This document shows, piece by piece, positions 26,010 to 34,869 of a stretch of DNA of 64,000 nucleotides; position 1 is the stretch's first letter, and every line of letters starts with the position of its first letter. The notes below the pieces were generated by a model that searched no databases, was not told the DNA's origin, and saw only the letters and a list, made by a program, of their open reading frames with translations. The stretch is from MPNP01 sp965116235 (GTDB lineage: Bacteria > Pseudomonadota > Alphaproteobacteria > Rhodobacterales > Rhodobacteraceae): NCBI GenBank assembly GCA_965116235.1, contig OZ220496.1, positions 1,674,001 through 1,738,000 of the forward strand, in the 5' to 3' direction. A program made the translations under genes and the position numbers.

Positions 26010-27788
26010 ATGAAATTCCGGTTCGGTTTCGTCATGCTTGCTCGGTTGCTTCTAATTGCCTTTACGCTTGCGCTTGTTGCTCCCATGGCCCAGGCAAATG
26101 AATTCTATGTAGGCGCAGACGTTACACTCAATGCCCGCTCTGGCCCTGGAACCTCATTTGGCATTGTGAAGCGACTTTCTCCTGGAACCCGCCTCGTTGA
26201 AATTGCAAGGGAGGGCGAGTGGAGTCGTGTAAGGCTTGCTGACAAGCAACAAGCATGGGTTCATGTCGACTACATCGTTGCAAACAAGTATTTTGGAATC
26301 ACAGAGTACTGGGTCCGTTCCGGTTCCCGGGCCGAAGTTCGCGTTGGACCATCAAGTGGTTCCCGCCGGCTCGGTCGGGTGGGTTCAGGCTGGAAACTGC
26401 GCGAAACCGAACGGCAGGGCAACTGGAGTCGAGTCTATCTTGAAACAGGAAACGAGGTGTGGATCGACAACCGGATGCTTGTGGATACAGCGACATACCT
26501 GCACTCGCATCAAGTTGACACCTGCGTGGGACATGCACGTTGCCAGAAAGTTGTGACTTGCAATGACAATGAGACCGGACCCAGCACAAAGCGTTGCTTC
26601 AAAGTCGATGTCTCAAGTATCGGTGGTCGTCCGCTGTCATCCTATAAGATTTCTCGGATTGGCTCTGCATTTGTTCATCCCGAGGATCAGAAGAAATTTC
26701 GGAACAAGCCGGCATGCCGGCAGACTGACGGCCATGTGTTCACCTCAGGAGGAATTCCTGAACCGGTACTGGCAGTGAGTTGCGTCGATGGGGATGACCC
26801 GAGATGCTCGAGCGACAGGCGATGGAAAATGCGAAGAGGACTCATGAATGCATCGGCAGCATTCTTGGCGGGTGGTGAGCGCCATGCTTTGATCGGAATT
26901 AATGCTCTTGAGAGCTGGGCTGAGGCCAATGCCTTGCTGATCAATGAGGCTCCGGATAACGACAATCATCTCGGGCAATGGTGGCAAAAGGAGATGCTTG
27001 GCTCTCTCATCAATGCCTACGCATTGTTTCGCGGACGGGCAGACGCAGAGAGCCGCCGCAAGATCGAGACATGGTTGCATCGGCTGGTCTATGCTCAGAA
27101 TGTCGGCTCAGGCCAACCATCTCATCGTCGCGGTTATGGTTCAAGGAGCTATCTCAAGGAGCGGTGGGGCGTGAATTACACAAATCATCGCTATCTCCGT
27201 GATTTCAACGCCATGCGATGGGGTGCACTGGTTGGTGATGACTTGTTATACCAACAGGGAATTGAGCGGTACTGGATTGCATTGCACCAGATGCGCGGGG
27301 ATGGCAGCTACCCTTGGGAATCAAGCCGAGGCTATCGAGCGGTCGGGTATACACATCTTGTAGTCTCGATACTCGTTGGAATGGCTGAGGTTGCATCCTT
27401 GCAGGGCCATGATCTCTACGGATTGCATACCAGTGACGGACGCTCCATCCATACGGCGGTCAAGTGGTCCATTGATGCAATGGAGAATTTGGGGTTGGCC
27501 GCCAAGTACGCACGGATCAACCAAGGCTCCGGTGGCCATGCATTTGACGGACGACAGGATTTCGGCTTTATACACTTCACGCTCGGCTGGATTGAGGCAT
27601 ACATGAAACGCTTTCCAGACCACGACAATACACGTCGACTGCGTGCACTTCGACTTGCAAATGATGCTCAGACGTGGAACGGCATGAAAATCCAACCGAT
27701 TACTGGACCACGGAGCCTCTTGGAACGCCGACCGCATAATGATCAAATAACCGGTGCGAACACCACTTGCCTATTCGCCGAGAGATAG
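26010..27788 (+). CDS. Secreted protein with two SH3b domains and a PL5-like alginate-lyase domain
   Basis: 592 residues from the ATG at 26010, which begins a signal peptide (MKFRFGFVMLARLLLIAF, ending about MAQA). Two bacterial SH3 (SH3b) repeats follow: LNARSGPGTSFGIVKRL and then EVRVGPSSGSRRLGRV, each with the Trp-Val/Ile strand. A Cys-containing linker leads to an alpha-helical domain resembling alginate lyase. It has N392-H393 (in NYTNHRY) and R440 with Y447 (SSRGYRAVGY). The His-to-Arg spacing (47) and Arg-to-Tyr spacing (7) equal those of the catalytic N191, H192, R239 and Y246 of PL5 alginate lyase A1-III as I remember them. It probably acts in the periplasm or outside on a uronate polymer. 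The true substrate is unknown. Confidence 0.75.
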   Translation: MKFRFGFVMLARLLLIAFTLALVAPMAQANEFYVGADVTLNARSGPGTSFGIVKRLSPGTRLVEIAREGEWSRVRLADKQQAWVHVDYIVANKYFGITEYWVRSGSRAEVRVGPSSGSRRLGRVGSGWKLRETERQGNWSRVYLETGNEVWIDNRMLVDTATYLHSHQVDTCVGHARCQKVVTCNDNETGPSTKRCFKVDVSSIGGRPLSSYKISRIGSAFVHPEDQKKFRNKPACRQTDGHVFTSGGIPEPVLAVSCVDGDDPRCSSDRRWKMRRGLMNASAAFLAGGERHALIGINALESWAEANALLINEAPDNDNHLGQWWQKEMLGSLINAYALFRGRADAESRRKIETWLHRLVYAQNVGSGQPSHRRGYGSRSYLKERWGVNYTNHRYLRDFNAMRWGALVGDDLLYQQGIERYWIALHQMRGDGSYPWESSRGYRAVGYTHLVVSILVGMAEVASLQGHDLYGLHTSDGRSIHTAVKWSIDAMENLGLAAKYARINQGSGGHAFDGRQDFGFIHFTLGWIEAYMKRFPDHDNTRRLRALRLANDAQTWNGMKIQPITGPRSLLERRPHNDQITGANTTCLFAER

Positions 27789-28231
27789 GTTGTTTCGCGG
27801 TTTGGCCCGCGGCAATCACTTCGCAAGCGGTAGTTCGCTAAATTCAATCTATCTTCTCAATGTCCGATGCTATTGTGGTGACAAAGTCACAATGCTTGCG
27901 CTAGAAACAATGCTAATCAAGGGTTTCTGCATGCTTGCCCAAGCATCGCATTCTTTTGATGGCTCTGGGCAGCCAGCGCAAAGTCACTCACCGTACATTA
28001 TGCTGGTTTTGAATACTTATGGTGGGGGCAAGGTTCGCATTCATGCCTGCAGATCAGCGTCAGGCTTTGGTACCACTTGGCCCAGGATCTTGGAGATGCG
28101 TCAATGCGTTGATGTATTGGAAAACTTTGTGGCCTCAAGTCGATCAGGCCTTTTTTGTGGCTTGGAACAAGTGATAAACTGGCCGTTCAGCGGCCGTATC
28201 CAGCGAAAAGGGGTGTTGTTGATCCTGACGA
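27789..28231. other. Intergenic region between convergent genes
   Basis: No supported gene; the long plus-strand frame at 27754-28302 has no recognisable features. It contains terminator-like hairpins for both flanking genes: one at 28131-28156, and GGCCG/CGGCC at 28181-28195, which would serve the minus strand. Confidence 0.4.
28131..28156 (+). terminator. Putative intrinsic terminator
   Basis: GGCCT (28131-28135) pairs with AGGCC (28146-28150) and is followed by TTTTTT. The stem is short, so confidence is limited. Confidence 0.4.
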
Positions 28232-28918
28232 TCAGGCTTGGTCAAAACCGTGAAAAGTCGTGTATTCGGCAATGTCCATTCGTGAAGTCCTGTAGCCGTT
28301 AACCGGGTTGCTTTTGTCCTCGTGGCCGATAGCAATCCCGCAAACGACAATTTCATCTTCCGGCAATTTCAGATGCGCGTGAACGCAGTCGCCGTAATTC
28401 GCTAGAGCGCCGATGCCGCAACAAGCCAGATTTTCCGTTTGCGTGGCAATAAAGATGTTCTGCAGGGCCATTCCGAGATCCATGAAACAGCCTTTTCCCA
28501 TGCTTTTTTCAATGCTGACGACGATTCCGACAGGGGCATCAAAGAAGCGATAATTCAGCCGGAACTGCCTTTTTCTGGCTTCGATGTCCCGTCGATCGAT
28601 GTTGAGCGTCTCATACAAGCCCAAGCCCGTGTCTCTCTTGCGCTTGACCAGATGCGCTGGCAAGGGATCAGGGAAGTAAGAGTATTCTGAAACGAAAGGA
28701 CGCTTGTCATCAATGGCTTCCTGGAGAACTTGAATGAGTCCTTCCAAAGGCCTGTTGGCTAGCACCGTAAATCGACCAGGCTGAAGATTGGCTCCGCTTG
28801 GCGCACTGCGACCCACCTGAAGTATCCTCCTTAGTGTATTGAGATCGACTGGATCTCTTTTGAAGCCGCGTATGGAACTCCTGTTTAAAATGACTTGCTG
28901 CAGGGGCCTCTTGTCCAT
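28232..28918 (-). CDS. Nitroreductase-family FMN oxidoreductase
   Basis: About 228 residues from the ATG at 28918 (MDKRPLQQVILNRSSIRGFKR). The N-terminal RSSIRGF phosphate-binding arginines, APSGANLQPGRF, and the late AIGHEDKSNPVNGYRT fit FMN-dependent nitroreductases of the NfnB/FRP type. It begins four bases after the bioY stop, so it is the last gene of the bioMNY transcript. Its role there is unclear. It differs from the shorter nitroreductase at 9288-9866. Confidence 0.82.
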   Translation of the reverse strand: MDKRPLQQVILNRSSIRGFKRDPVDLNTLRRILQVGRSAPSGANLQPGRFTVLANRPLEGLIQVLQEAIDDKRPFVSEYSYFPDPLPAHLVKRKRDTGLGLYETLNIDRRDIEARKRQFRLNYRFFDAPVGIVVSIEKSMGKGCFMDLGMALQNIFIATQTENLACCGIGALANYGDCVHAHLKLPEDEIVVCGIAIGHEDKSNPVNGYRTSRMDIAEYTTFHGFDQA

Positions 28919-28922
28919 TTCG

Positions 28923-29459
28923 TCACAATAGTGCTTGCGGTCGGTATTTGCACAGCAGCGAGTAAAGCAGCCCTGCAATCGTGGCCTTGATTATGTCGCC
29001 CGGGAGAAAGTAGATCGTGATCCAGAAGGATTCTGCCATGGTTTTTTGCAGAACAAGCGAGAGTCCAACCACCCCGGTCAGATGAATAACGACGACTCCA
29101 CCGATAATGGACGCAAGAATACCCCGGGAAAGGGGTGCCGCAATTGGCAGGTGTCTGATTAGCAGTCCAATGATGAATGCGCCAATGGGCCACCCTAAAA
29201 GATATCCAGCTGATGGAGAAAAGAACACTCCCAAACCGCCCCTGCCGCCAGCCAGAAGAGGCACTCCCAGGGCAACAAGAACCAAAAAAAGCAGCGCGGC
29301 TAACCCACCGCGCCAGGCACCGAGGACGCACCCGCCAAGCATGATGCCCAGGGTCTGGGCCGTAACCGGAACACCCGATGCCAATTGCAGGGCTGGAATG
29401 AATCCCAGTGCTGCGGTCAAGGCCGCAAACAGAGCTATGTATGCAATTGTCCTTTCCAT
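28923..29459 (-). CDS. bioY: Biotin ECF transporter substrate-capture protein BioY
   Basis: S-component of the biotin energy-coupling-factor importer, in the inner membrane. From the ATG at 29459 (MERTIAYIALFAALTAALG), which has GAGGT upstream, it has 178 residues with about six hydrophobic segments. The family hallmarks GVPVTAQTLGIMLGG and SPSAGYLLGWP are present. A longer frame to 29537 overlaps bioN and is less likely. It follows bioN directly, giving a complete bioMNY set. Confidence 0.93.
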   Translation of the reverse strand: MERTIAYIALFAALTAALGFIPALQLASGVPVTAQTLGIMLGGCVLGAWRGGLAALLFLVLVALGVPLLAGGRGGLGVFFSPSAGYLLGWPIGAFIIGLLIRHLPIAAPLSRGILASIIGGVVVIHLTGVVGLSLVLQKTMAESFWITIYFLPGDIIKATIAGLLYSLLCKYRPQALL

Positions 29460-29478
29460 GACCAATGACCTCAATTCG

Positions 29479-30081
29479 TTATCGAGGCAAGACTCTTCGA
29501 GCTCGGATGGCTTCCGCAACTTTGTCGCCATCGTCAAGCGTAAGGCAAACCAATGGGAAAATCATGCGCCAATTGGCCGATCGGGTTGACCGTGCCCGCC
29601 AAGCCAGACTCAGGGCCCCGGTGAGGTCGATGATTCTGGGAACTGTACGAATGACAAGCCCGATGGCCAGACCTATTGCAGACAGGTTCAGCCCAAGTGT
29701 GCCGAAGGGCTTGATCAGACAATTCAGCAGGTTCATCATGTCGTCCAGTCGTGTTGTCATGGTCACCAGATTGGCAATGCCAAAAACGGCCACGAGACGC
29801 AAACCTATGATCAGCCCGTCAAGTGCTGAGCCGGTGAACAGATGCCAGACCAGTATGATGATCAGGAACGGATAAATGGGAGACAGGTTTTTGAGGGCAA
29901 GTCTTAGAAACTTGACCCCGGACAGTGAGTTGGCCACCACCATGAACAAGAACCCGCCGGCCAGCATCAAGGGTGATTCGAACAGGTACAGAGCCAACGA
30001 AAAAACCATGAGGAAACCGATCTTCAGGCCGGCAGGAATTCGATGAAAGGGGGTTTTAACCGGAGAATTCAAAGTCAACAT
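29479..30081 (-). CDS. bioN: Biotin ECF transporter transmembrane protein BioN
   Basis: T-component of the biotin importer, a 200-residue membrane protein with four to five hydrophobic segments. The late WRARSTRSANW and AIRARRVLPR stretches resemble the Ala-Arg-Gly-type coupling motifs through which these proteins contact the ATPase. It overlaps the end of bioM by 26 bases if it starts at 30081; an in-frame ATG at 30093 is also possible. The assignment rests on family features and on its position between bioM and bioY. Confidence 0.9.
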   Translation of the reverse strand: MLTLNSPVKTPFHRIPAGLKIGFLMVFSLALYLFESPLMLAGGFLFMVVANSLSGVKFLRLALKNLSPIYPFLIIILVWHLFTGSALDGLIIGLRLVAVFGIANLVTMTTRLDDMMNLLNCLIKPFGTLGLNLSAIGLAIGLVIRTVPRIIDLTGALSLAWRARSTRSANWRMIFPLVCLTLDDGDKVAEAIRARRVLPR

Positions 30082-30781
30082 CGAGTTCACCAAGACGATT
30101 CATTTCGTTTTCAAAAGCTCTCAATACCTCGTTGGGCTTGCCGTCCATCCGAATCTTTCCTTCATCCAGCCAGATCACCCGGTCATAACTGGCGATAGAC
30201 TTGGGGTCGTGCGTTATTAATACAATTTTCTGTTCAATAGTAGCCAGGAATCGATGCAATATCTTGACTGTGGCCATATCGGGTCCGGAAAAGGGCTCAT
30301 CAAGGATGATTACAAGCGGTTGCATGGCCAGCACGGACAGCAGGCACAGGAGGTGTTTCTGGCCTTGCGACAAGGAGCTTACGAGTCGGTCGGCCCAATC
30401 GGCCTTGCCAAATTGGCTTAACACTCGCAAAGCCTTGTCCCGCGCCTCCCCCTTTGACTCTTCAATACTCTCCAGACCAAATGCAAGTTCCTCGACCACA
30501 GTCGGGAATATGATTTGATGATCTGGATTTTGAAATACCATTCCGACCATCGTCAGGGCTTTCTTGCGGTCAGTTGCGACATTCACGCCACCAATTTGAA
30601 CCTGTCCTTCAGTGGGTCGAATCAATCCGCTCATCAATCGGGCCAAGGTGGATTTGCCTGAGCCGTTTCGACCTACGATTCCAACCCGTGATTCCGCAAT
30701 TCTGACCGAACAGTCATCGATTATGGTCTGGTCGCTGATGCAGTAGCTGACTGCCTTCAGGTCTAAATGCTCTAAGATCAT
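30056..30781 (-). CDS. bioM: Biotin ECF transporter ATPase BioM
   Basis: 241-residue ABC ATPase. It has Walker A GRNGSGKST, a Q-loop in VFQNPDHQIIFPTVVEELAFG (typical of ECF/Cbi ATPases), the signature LSQGQKHLL, and Walker B VIILDEPFSGPD with a later H-loop (ITHDP). The signature Gln in place of the second Gly is seen in some ECF ATPases. It is the first gene of the bioMNY operon and energises biotin uptake. Confidence 0.92.
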   Translation of the reverse strand: MILEHLDLKAVSYCISDQTIIDDCSVRIAESRVGIVGRNGSGKSTLARLMSGLIRPTEGQVQIGGVNVATDRKKALTMVGMVFQNPDHQIIFPTVVEELAFGLESIEESKGEARDKALRVLSQFGKADWADRLVSSLSQGQKHLLCLLSVLAMQPLVIILDEPFSGPDMATVKILHRFLATIEQKIVLITHDPKSIASYDRVIWLDEGKIRMDGKPNEVLRAFENEMNRLGELDVDFEFSG

Positions 30782-31022
30782 TTTTTGGCAGTTGAATTCA
30801 ATTGGCCGAAAGGACTATTTGCAGATTTGAAGGTCATGGAGATAGAGGGACTTGGCCAACCCTTGATGTAGTCGTCTTTGGGATACATAGTCAACCGGCG
30901 AAACATGAACATTGATAAATTCTGCAACTGCTGTGATCAAACGTACTGGAGCAACAAAGCCGCATTAAGACTGTGCCAGACGTTCAGAGGCGGATTGCCG
31001 AATGAAAGGAGCAAGAGACCTG
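30782..31022. other. Divergent intergenic region between bioM and the CitE-like gene
   Basis: It separates two divergent genes and should hold both promoters. I cannot identify a convincing pair of hexamers or a BirA-like operator. Confidence 0.35.
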
Positions 31023-31907
31023 ATGGAAAAGAGTTCACTGAGACGCTCAGCGCTGTACATGCCGGCGCTGAACGAAAGAGCCATGAACAAGGCAAGAAGC
31101 CTTGATTGTGATATGATTTTGTTTGACCTTGAAGATTCGGTTGCTCCCGAAGTCAAGGGAGAAGCGCGTGCAAAGGTTAGGAGAGAACTTGATCAAGGCG
31201 GTTATGGAAACAGGGAACTCGTCTTGAGAATGAATGGTAGAGACACGCCTTACTGGGCTGACGATCTGGCTGTACTCCGGTCTTGCCAACCAGATGCCAT
31301 ACTGATTCCAAAAGTGAATTCTGGTGCTGATGTCATTGATGCCTTCGAAGACATTCAGAAAATTGCATCCAGCCCCAAGATCGGCATCTGGCTGATGATG
31401 GAAACGCCTCAATCGGTGATCAATGCCGGTCAAATTGCCCAGACGGCTGAAAGTGTGCCAGACCTGCAAGGTTACGTTATAGGCACCAACGATCTGGTCA
31501 AGGATACGGGAGTCAATCCCGGCCCGAATCGAGAGTTGCTGTTGCCTTGGCTCATGACCATTGTTGCTTCAGCGAAAGCTTGCGAGCTCGATGTTATTGA
31601 TGGCGTTTTCAACAACTTGAACGACGAGGACGGATTCGAGCGTGAAGCCCGACAGGGCAGGGATATGGGGATAACCGGCAAGTCGCTGATCCATCCCCGC
31701 CAGGTTCAAGCAGCCAATAGAATCTTTTCCCCGACGAACGAAGAGATAGCCCATGCACAGAAAATTGTCGCTGCTTTCAAGCAGGATGATGCGAGGGGCA
31801 AGGGCGTGATAACGGTTGATGGCAAGATGGTTGAGCGCCTGCACCTGAAGATGGCTCAGGATACATTGGCCAAGGCCCTCAAGATCAGAGGAGAAATCGA
31901 AGGGTAG
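31023..31907 (+). CDS. HpcH/HpaI aldolase / CitE-like CoA-ester lyase
   Basis: 294 residues from the ATG at 31023 (MEKSSLRRSALYMPA). The RRSALYMPA start, DMILFDLEDSVAP with the metal-binding acidic residues, IWLMMETPQS with its Glu, and the late GKSLIHPRQV are classic for CitE-type beta-barrel lyases. They cleave citryl-, malyl-, beta-methylmalyl- or similar CoA esters. No citrate-lyase alpha or gamma subunits are adjacent, so a malyl-CoA type or orphan role is more likely. It stands alone between bioMNY and mobile-element remnants. Confidence 0.88.
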   Translation: MEKSSLRRSALYMPALNERAMNKARSLDCDMILFDLEDSVAPEVKGEARAKVRRELDQGGYGNRELVLRMNGRDTPYWADDLAVLRSCQPDAILIPKVNSGADVIDAFEDIQKIASSPKIGIWLMMETPQSVINAGQIAQTAESVPDLQGYVIGTNDLVKDTGVNPGPNRELLLPWLMTIVASAKACELDVIDGVFNNLNDEDGFEREARQGRDMGITGKSLIHPRQVQAANRIFSPTNEEIAHAQKIVAAFKQDDARGKGVITVDGKMVERLHLKMAQDTLAKALKIRGEIEG

Positions 31908-32099
31908 AAGCCCATCACCTTGAGAGCGTGTTTCAAATTCTGCAATCATCACTGATGTGATGTTCTGGAGCCCCCCATCTTGAACGGGACAATCCATTCC
32001 TTAGAACGGGTCGGCAAAAAATGGGGCTTATATCGTTAACTTGAAAGTGGTTCCGAGGCTTGATGGGAACGAATTCACCGTGATGTCGTGGGGCCACTT

Positions 32100-32890
32100 C
32101 ATACGAAACAGGTCCTTGCGACACGAGACCTGCCGGTCAAGGGCAAAAGCCCGCTTGCGCACCGACACGCGCTACCGGTCCGTCCGGATCCCGCTACCCC
32201 GCGACCACGCGGACCGCCAGGCCCCGCCGGTCCCCATGACCATCCTCAGTGCCATCGAGGAGAGCCCGCCCGAGGGCACGCCCCCGCTCGGCTGGACCCT
32301 GCTGACCAGCCAGAGCGTCGCCACGCCCCAAGACGCCCAACGGGTCTTGGACCAGTACCGCCTGCGCGGGCGTATCGAGGAGTGGCACCGCATCTTCAAG
32401 ACCGGCTGCCGGGCCGAGTTCCTCAATCACCACGAGGGCCAGAGGCTGGAACGTAGCCTCACCATCAAGGCCGTCATCGCCTGGCGCCTGTTCACTCTCG
32501 CTCGCCTCGGACGCGACACACCCGAACTTCCGGCCGGCATCGTCTTTGATGACGCCGAGATCACCGTGCTCGCCGACATCGCCCAGGACCGCCAGCTGGC
32601 CCTGAACCCTCATACCCTGGGCGGAGCCGGGTGGCTACGATCTCGACCGGAGTCGTACCAACCTGAACCCTCATACCCTGGGCGGAGCCCTGGTGATCCT
32701 GGCCATCCTCGGCGGTTATCTCAATCGCACGAACGATCCGCCTCCGGGATCCACATACATGTGGCGCGGCCAGGCCAAGCTGGCCGCTCAGGCCGATGTC
32801 TATGAACGCCTGTATCGCATGGGCGTGCTGGAGCGACGGCCGCCCGAACCGCTGCACCAGAAACTGCGTTCGGACAAGACTTGTGACTAA
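32100..32890 (+). pseudogene. Degenerate Tn5/IS4-type transposase
   Basis: The C-terminal half of an IS4-family (Tn5-like) transposase, without its N-terminus. Recognisable parts are GWTLLTSQSVATPQDAQRVL, then DQYRLRGRIEEWHRIFKTGC with the catalytic Glu region, and a dimerisation tail VILAILGGYLNRTNDPPPG. The tail is in another frame. A 61-base tandem duplication (28-base repeat units at 32601-32628 and 32662-32689) shifts the frame between the two parts. G+C and codon use are higher than in the neighbours. It cannot encode an active enzyme. Confidence 0.8.
32601..32689 (+). repeat. 28-base duplication with 61-base offset inside the transposase remnant
   Basis: The 28 bases beginning CCTGAACCCTCATACC occur at 32601-32628 and again at 32662-32689. 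The offset of 61 is not a multiple of three, so this insertion breaks the transposase frame. Confidence 0.85.
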
Positions 32891-32893
32891 CAG

Positions 32894-33085
32894 GCAGAGC
32901 GCACCCAATCCGGTCTTGCCCGTGCGCAAGCATCCGGCAAGCCTCTGGGCCGGCCATCGGCCCTGTCCGAGGATCAGCAGGCCGAAGTGAAGGAAAAACT
33001 ACAAAACGGAGAGACAATCTCAGCCATCGCGCGCCACTTCCAGACCAGCCGGCAAACTATCATGCGCGTAAGAGCGCAGGCATAA
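32894..33085 (+). pseudogene. C-terminal fragment of a serine recombinase (resolvase/invertase)
   Basis: 63 codons without a start codon. They contain ASGKPLGRPSALSEDQQAEV, then ETISAIARHFQTSRQTIMRV, which is the linker and the DNA-binding helix-turn-helix of Hin/Tn3-type resolvases. The N-terminal catalytic domain is gone, replaced by the transposase remnant that ends just upstream. Confidence 0.8.
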
Positions 33086-33218
33086 TCCTATGTCGCATTA
33101 AGTACCTTTGTTGGGATAGATCCAATGCCGGCATGGTTCTTGAGCAATTGAAAGGAGAGCAAGCTCTTTCACCTTTTTTCCGCTAAGGTTGGCGTTGTAA
33201 ATGCTATGAGGATATTTC

Positions 33219-33641
33219 TCAATCGGCCCAAGGATTAAAGAGTTTGACGCTGAAACCCTCGCAATCCTTGATGTTGCGTGTCGCCAGACTGAGGTCATAT
33301 GCCATGGCGGTGGCTGCGATCAGTCCATCCATTGACGACATCCCCCGGCCACTCCGCTTTGCGTTTCCCATCAAGTCGCCCCAAGCCAGTGCGACACGTT
33401 CGTCCACCGGCAGGATACGATTCTCGAAACGCGATGGCAGATCCTGTGCGAGCCACTCTTCAAGTGCCTCGCGCTTCCGGCCGGCGTCCATGAGGGCCAC
33501 GCCACGACGAATTTCCGCGATCGTTATCACGCTGATGTAGGAACGATCTTCATCAAGGTCCTCCAACCATTTGAGAACGCGGAGTTCCGGCTGGGGTCTT
33601 GTTACTTCTGACAGGACGTTCGTATCGAGCAGAAATTTCAC
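33219..33641 (-). CDS. PIN-domain ribonuclease toxin (VapC/FitB-like)
   Basis: 140-residue PIN-domain protein. The N-terminal LLDTNVLSE carries the first acidic metal ligand, ITIAEIRRG the second, and SSMDGLIAATAMAYDLSLATRN the third and fourth. Such toxins cut tRNA or mRNA. Its start overlaps the antitoxin stop by four bases (33638-33641), the usual arrangement. The pair sits among mobile-element remnants but looks intact. Confidence 0.9.
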   Translation of the reverse strand: MKFLLDTNVLSEVTRPQPELRVLKWLEDLDEDRSYISVITIAEIRRGVALMDAGRKREALEEWLAQDLPSRFENRILPVDERVALAWGDLMGNAKRSGRGMSSMDGLIAATAMAYDLSLATRNIKDCEGFSVKLFNPWAD

Positions 33642-33904
33642 AGCGACAGGTCTCGAGGCTCGTCATGCTGGCGTTCGAAGTCGAGGTCGCTACTTCGGAG
33701 CGGCGACTCCATCAAGAACGCGGCAAACGTGCCCTTGCGGGTGGTCTTGCGCTGCCATTCTTCGGCCGAGACGACAACGACGCTGGGCTTGCCGTTTCGA
33801 GTGATCGTTTGCGGCACAGATTGGGCCCGCTCGATGACTTCTGAGAACTTTGCCTTTGCGGTCGCGACGGTCCAATTTGGTTCATCGTGCGAGGACAGCG
33901 GCAT
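33638..33904 (-). CDS. Phd/YefM-family antitoxin
   Basis: 88-residue antitoxin. WTVATAKAKFSEVIERAQ and ITRNGKPSVVVVSAEEW are typical of the Phd/YefM DNA-binding fold, and the C-terminal part should wrap the PIN toxin. The start at 33904 lies behind AGGAGG and just downstream of palindromes that are likely its operator, consistent with autoregulation. Confidence 0.88.
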   Translation of the reverse strand: MPLSSHDEPNWTVATAKAKFSEVIERAQSVPQTITRNGKPSVVVVSAEEWQRKTTRKGTFAAFLMESPLRSSDLDFERQHDEPRDLSL

Positions 33905-33917
33905 TTCTCACCTCCTG

Positions 33918-33945
33918 ACTATAGTGACTGCTATGACTATATAGT
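33918..33945. promoter_or_regulatory. Probable toxin-antitoxin operator palindromes
   Basis: Two perfect palindromes, ACTATAGT (33918-33925) and ACTATATAGT (33936-33945), lie 14 bases upstream of the antitoxin start. They resemble the repeated half-sites bound by Phd-type antitoxins. Confidence 0.5.
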
Positions 33946-33993
33946 TCGCCGAGAGATTTATGACAAGCGGCAAGGCAAGAGGGGGAGGGGAGC

Positions 33994-34107
33994 TCACAGT
34001 CCGGCCGCCCTGGTGAGATTGACGCGGAAGCGGTCCCGCCGGTGCTGGTATTTGCGGGTCATTTCCGCCGAGGCATGACCGAGCTGCCCGCTCCTGTCAA
34101 GCTCGCC
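33994..34107 (-). pseudogene. C-terminal fragment of a tyrosine recombinase (integrase)
   Basis: A 37-codon minus-strand frame reads GHASAEMTRKYQHRRDRFRV and ends in AAGL and a stop. This is the tail of a phage-type integrase. GH(A/S)SAEMT-x-x-Y contains the conserved His and the nucleophilic Tyr. The rest of the gene is not found. Confidence 0.65.
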
Positions 34108-34145
34108 GGGCCGTGTGGCCGGGCGACGGTGAAGACGTCTCCGGG

Positions 34146-34695
34146 TCAGGGGGCGGGCGGCTTTGGCGGGGCCGCCGCAACGCTTCCGGCCTGCCGGAGC
34201 AGATCCTGTATATCGTCGCGCTCGAGGTCACGGGCCACATGTCCCATGGGGTCTTGCCCGCTGTCGTCAGCACCCGAAAATTGACCCGGCCCGCAGCAGC
34301 TAGGCCACGGCTTTGGCGGAGCCACTCTCCACGGCGTGATGCATGGGAGTTCGGCCAAACCGGTCCGGCGCATCGAGCGATGCGCCCTTTTCATGCAGCA
34401 AGACCAGACCTAAGGTCCAGCCAGCGCCCGCCGCACAAAGCATCAGCGTCTTGCCGAACGAGTCCGCATGATCGGCCGCCGCCCCATATTGAAGCAGCCG
34501 CGAGACGACGCCGTCATGACCGCCGGGAATGGCACAGACGCATCCGTTCCGTGCCAGTTCCCCGTCGAGCCGGTCGAACGGCTGGTCCTGTCGATGACAG
34601 ACGAAGGCGACTCTGTCATGGATCCGCACATGGGCGTTGGCTCGTCGGCACCTCCAGTCAAATCCAATCTTCAAGTTCGGTATATAAGCCCCCAA
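34146..34695 (-). pseudogene. Broken ankyrin-repeat gene
   Basis: The minus-strand frame 34300-34695 contains ankyrin repeat motifs (LLQYGAAADHADSFGKTLM and APDRFGRTPMHHAVESGSAKAV) and then stops. A further ankyrin-like stretch, GQDPMGHVARDLERDDIQDL, continues in another frame to 34146. The 5' part before the repeats is of low complexity and has no domain. It looks like a remnant of an ankyrin protein comparable to the C-terminus of the ATPase at 5249-6949. Confidence 0.6.
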
Positions 34696-34869
34696 AAAAT
34701 CGGTTAATATGGCGTGTCAAGTGCTGGCAGTTATCCGGGCAACAATCCTGCAAGTTCATGTCTGGTTCTCTTGGATGGACCCGGTTTCCAGACAACGTCG
34801 TGCGGCAGATGGAGATAGCGGTTTGAGCTGTACAGGAAAATCCACCACTTGCTCCAAGGTGCCTTTGCC

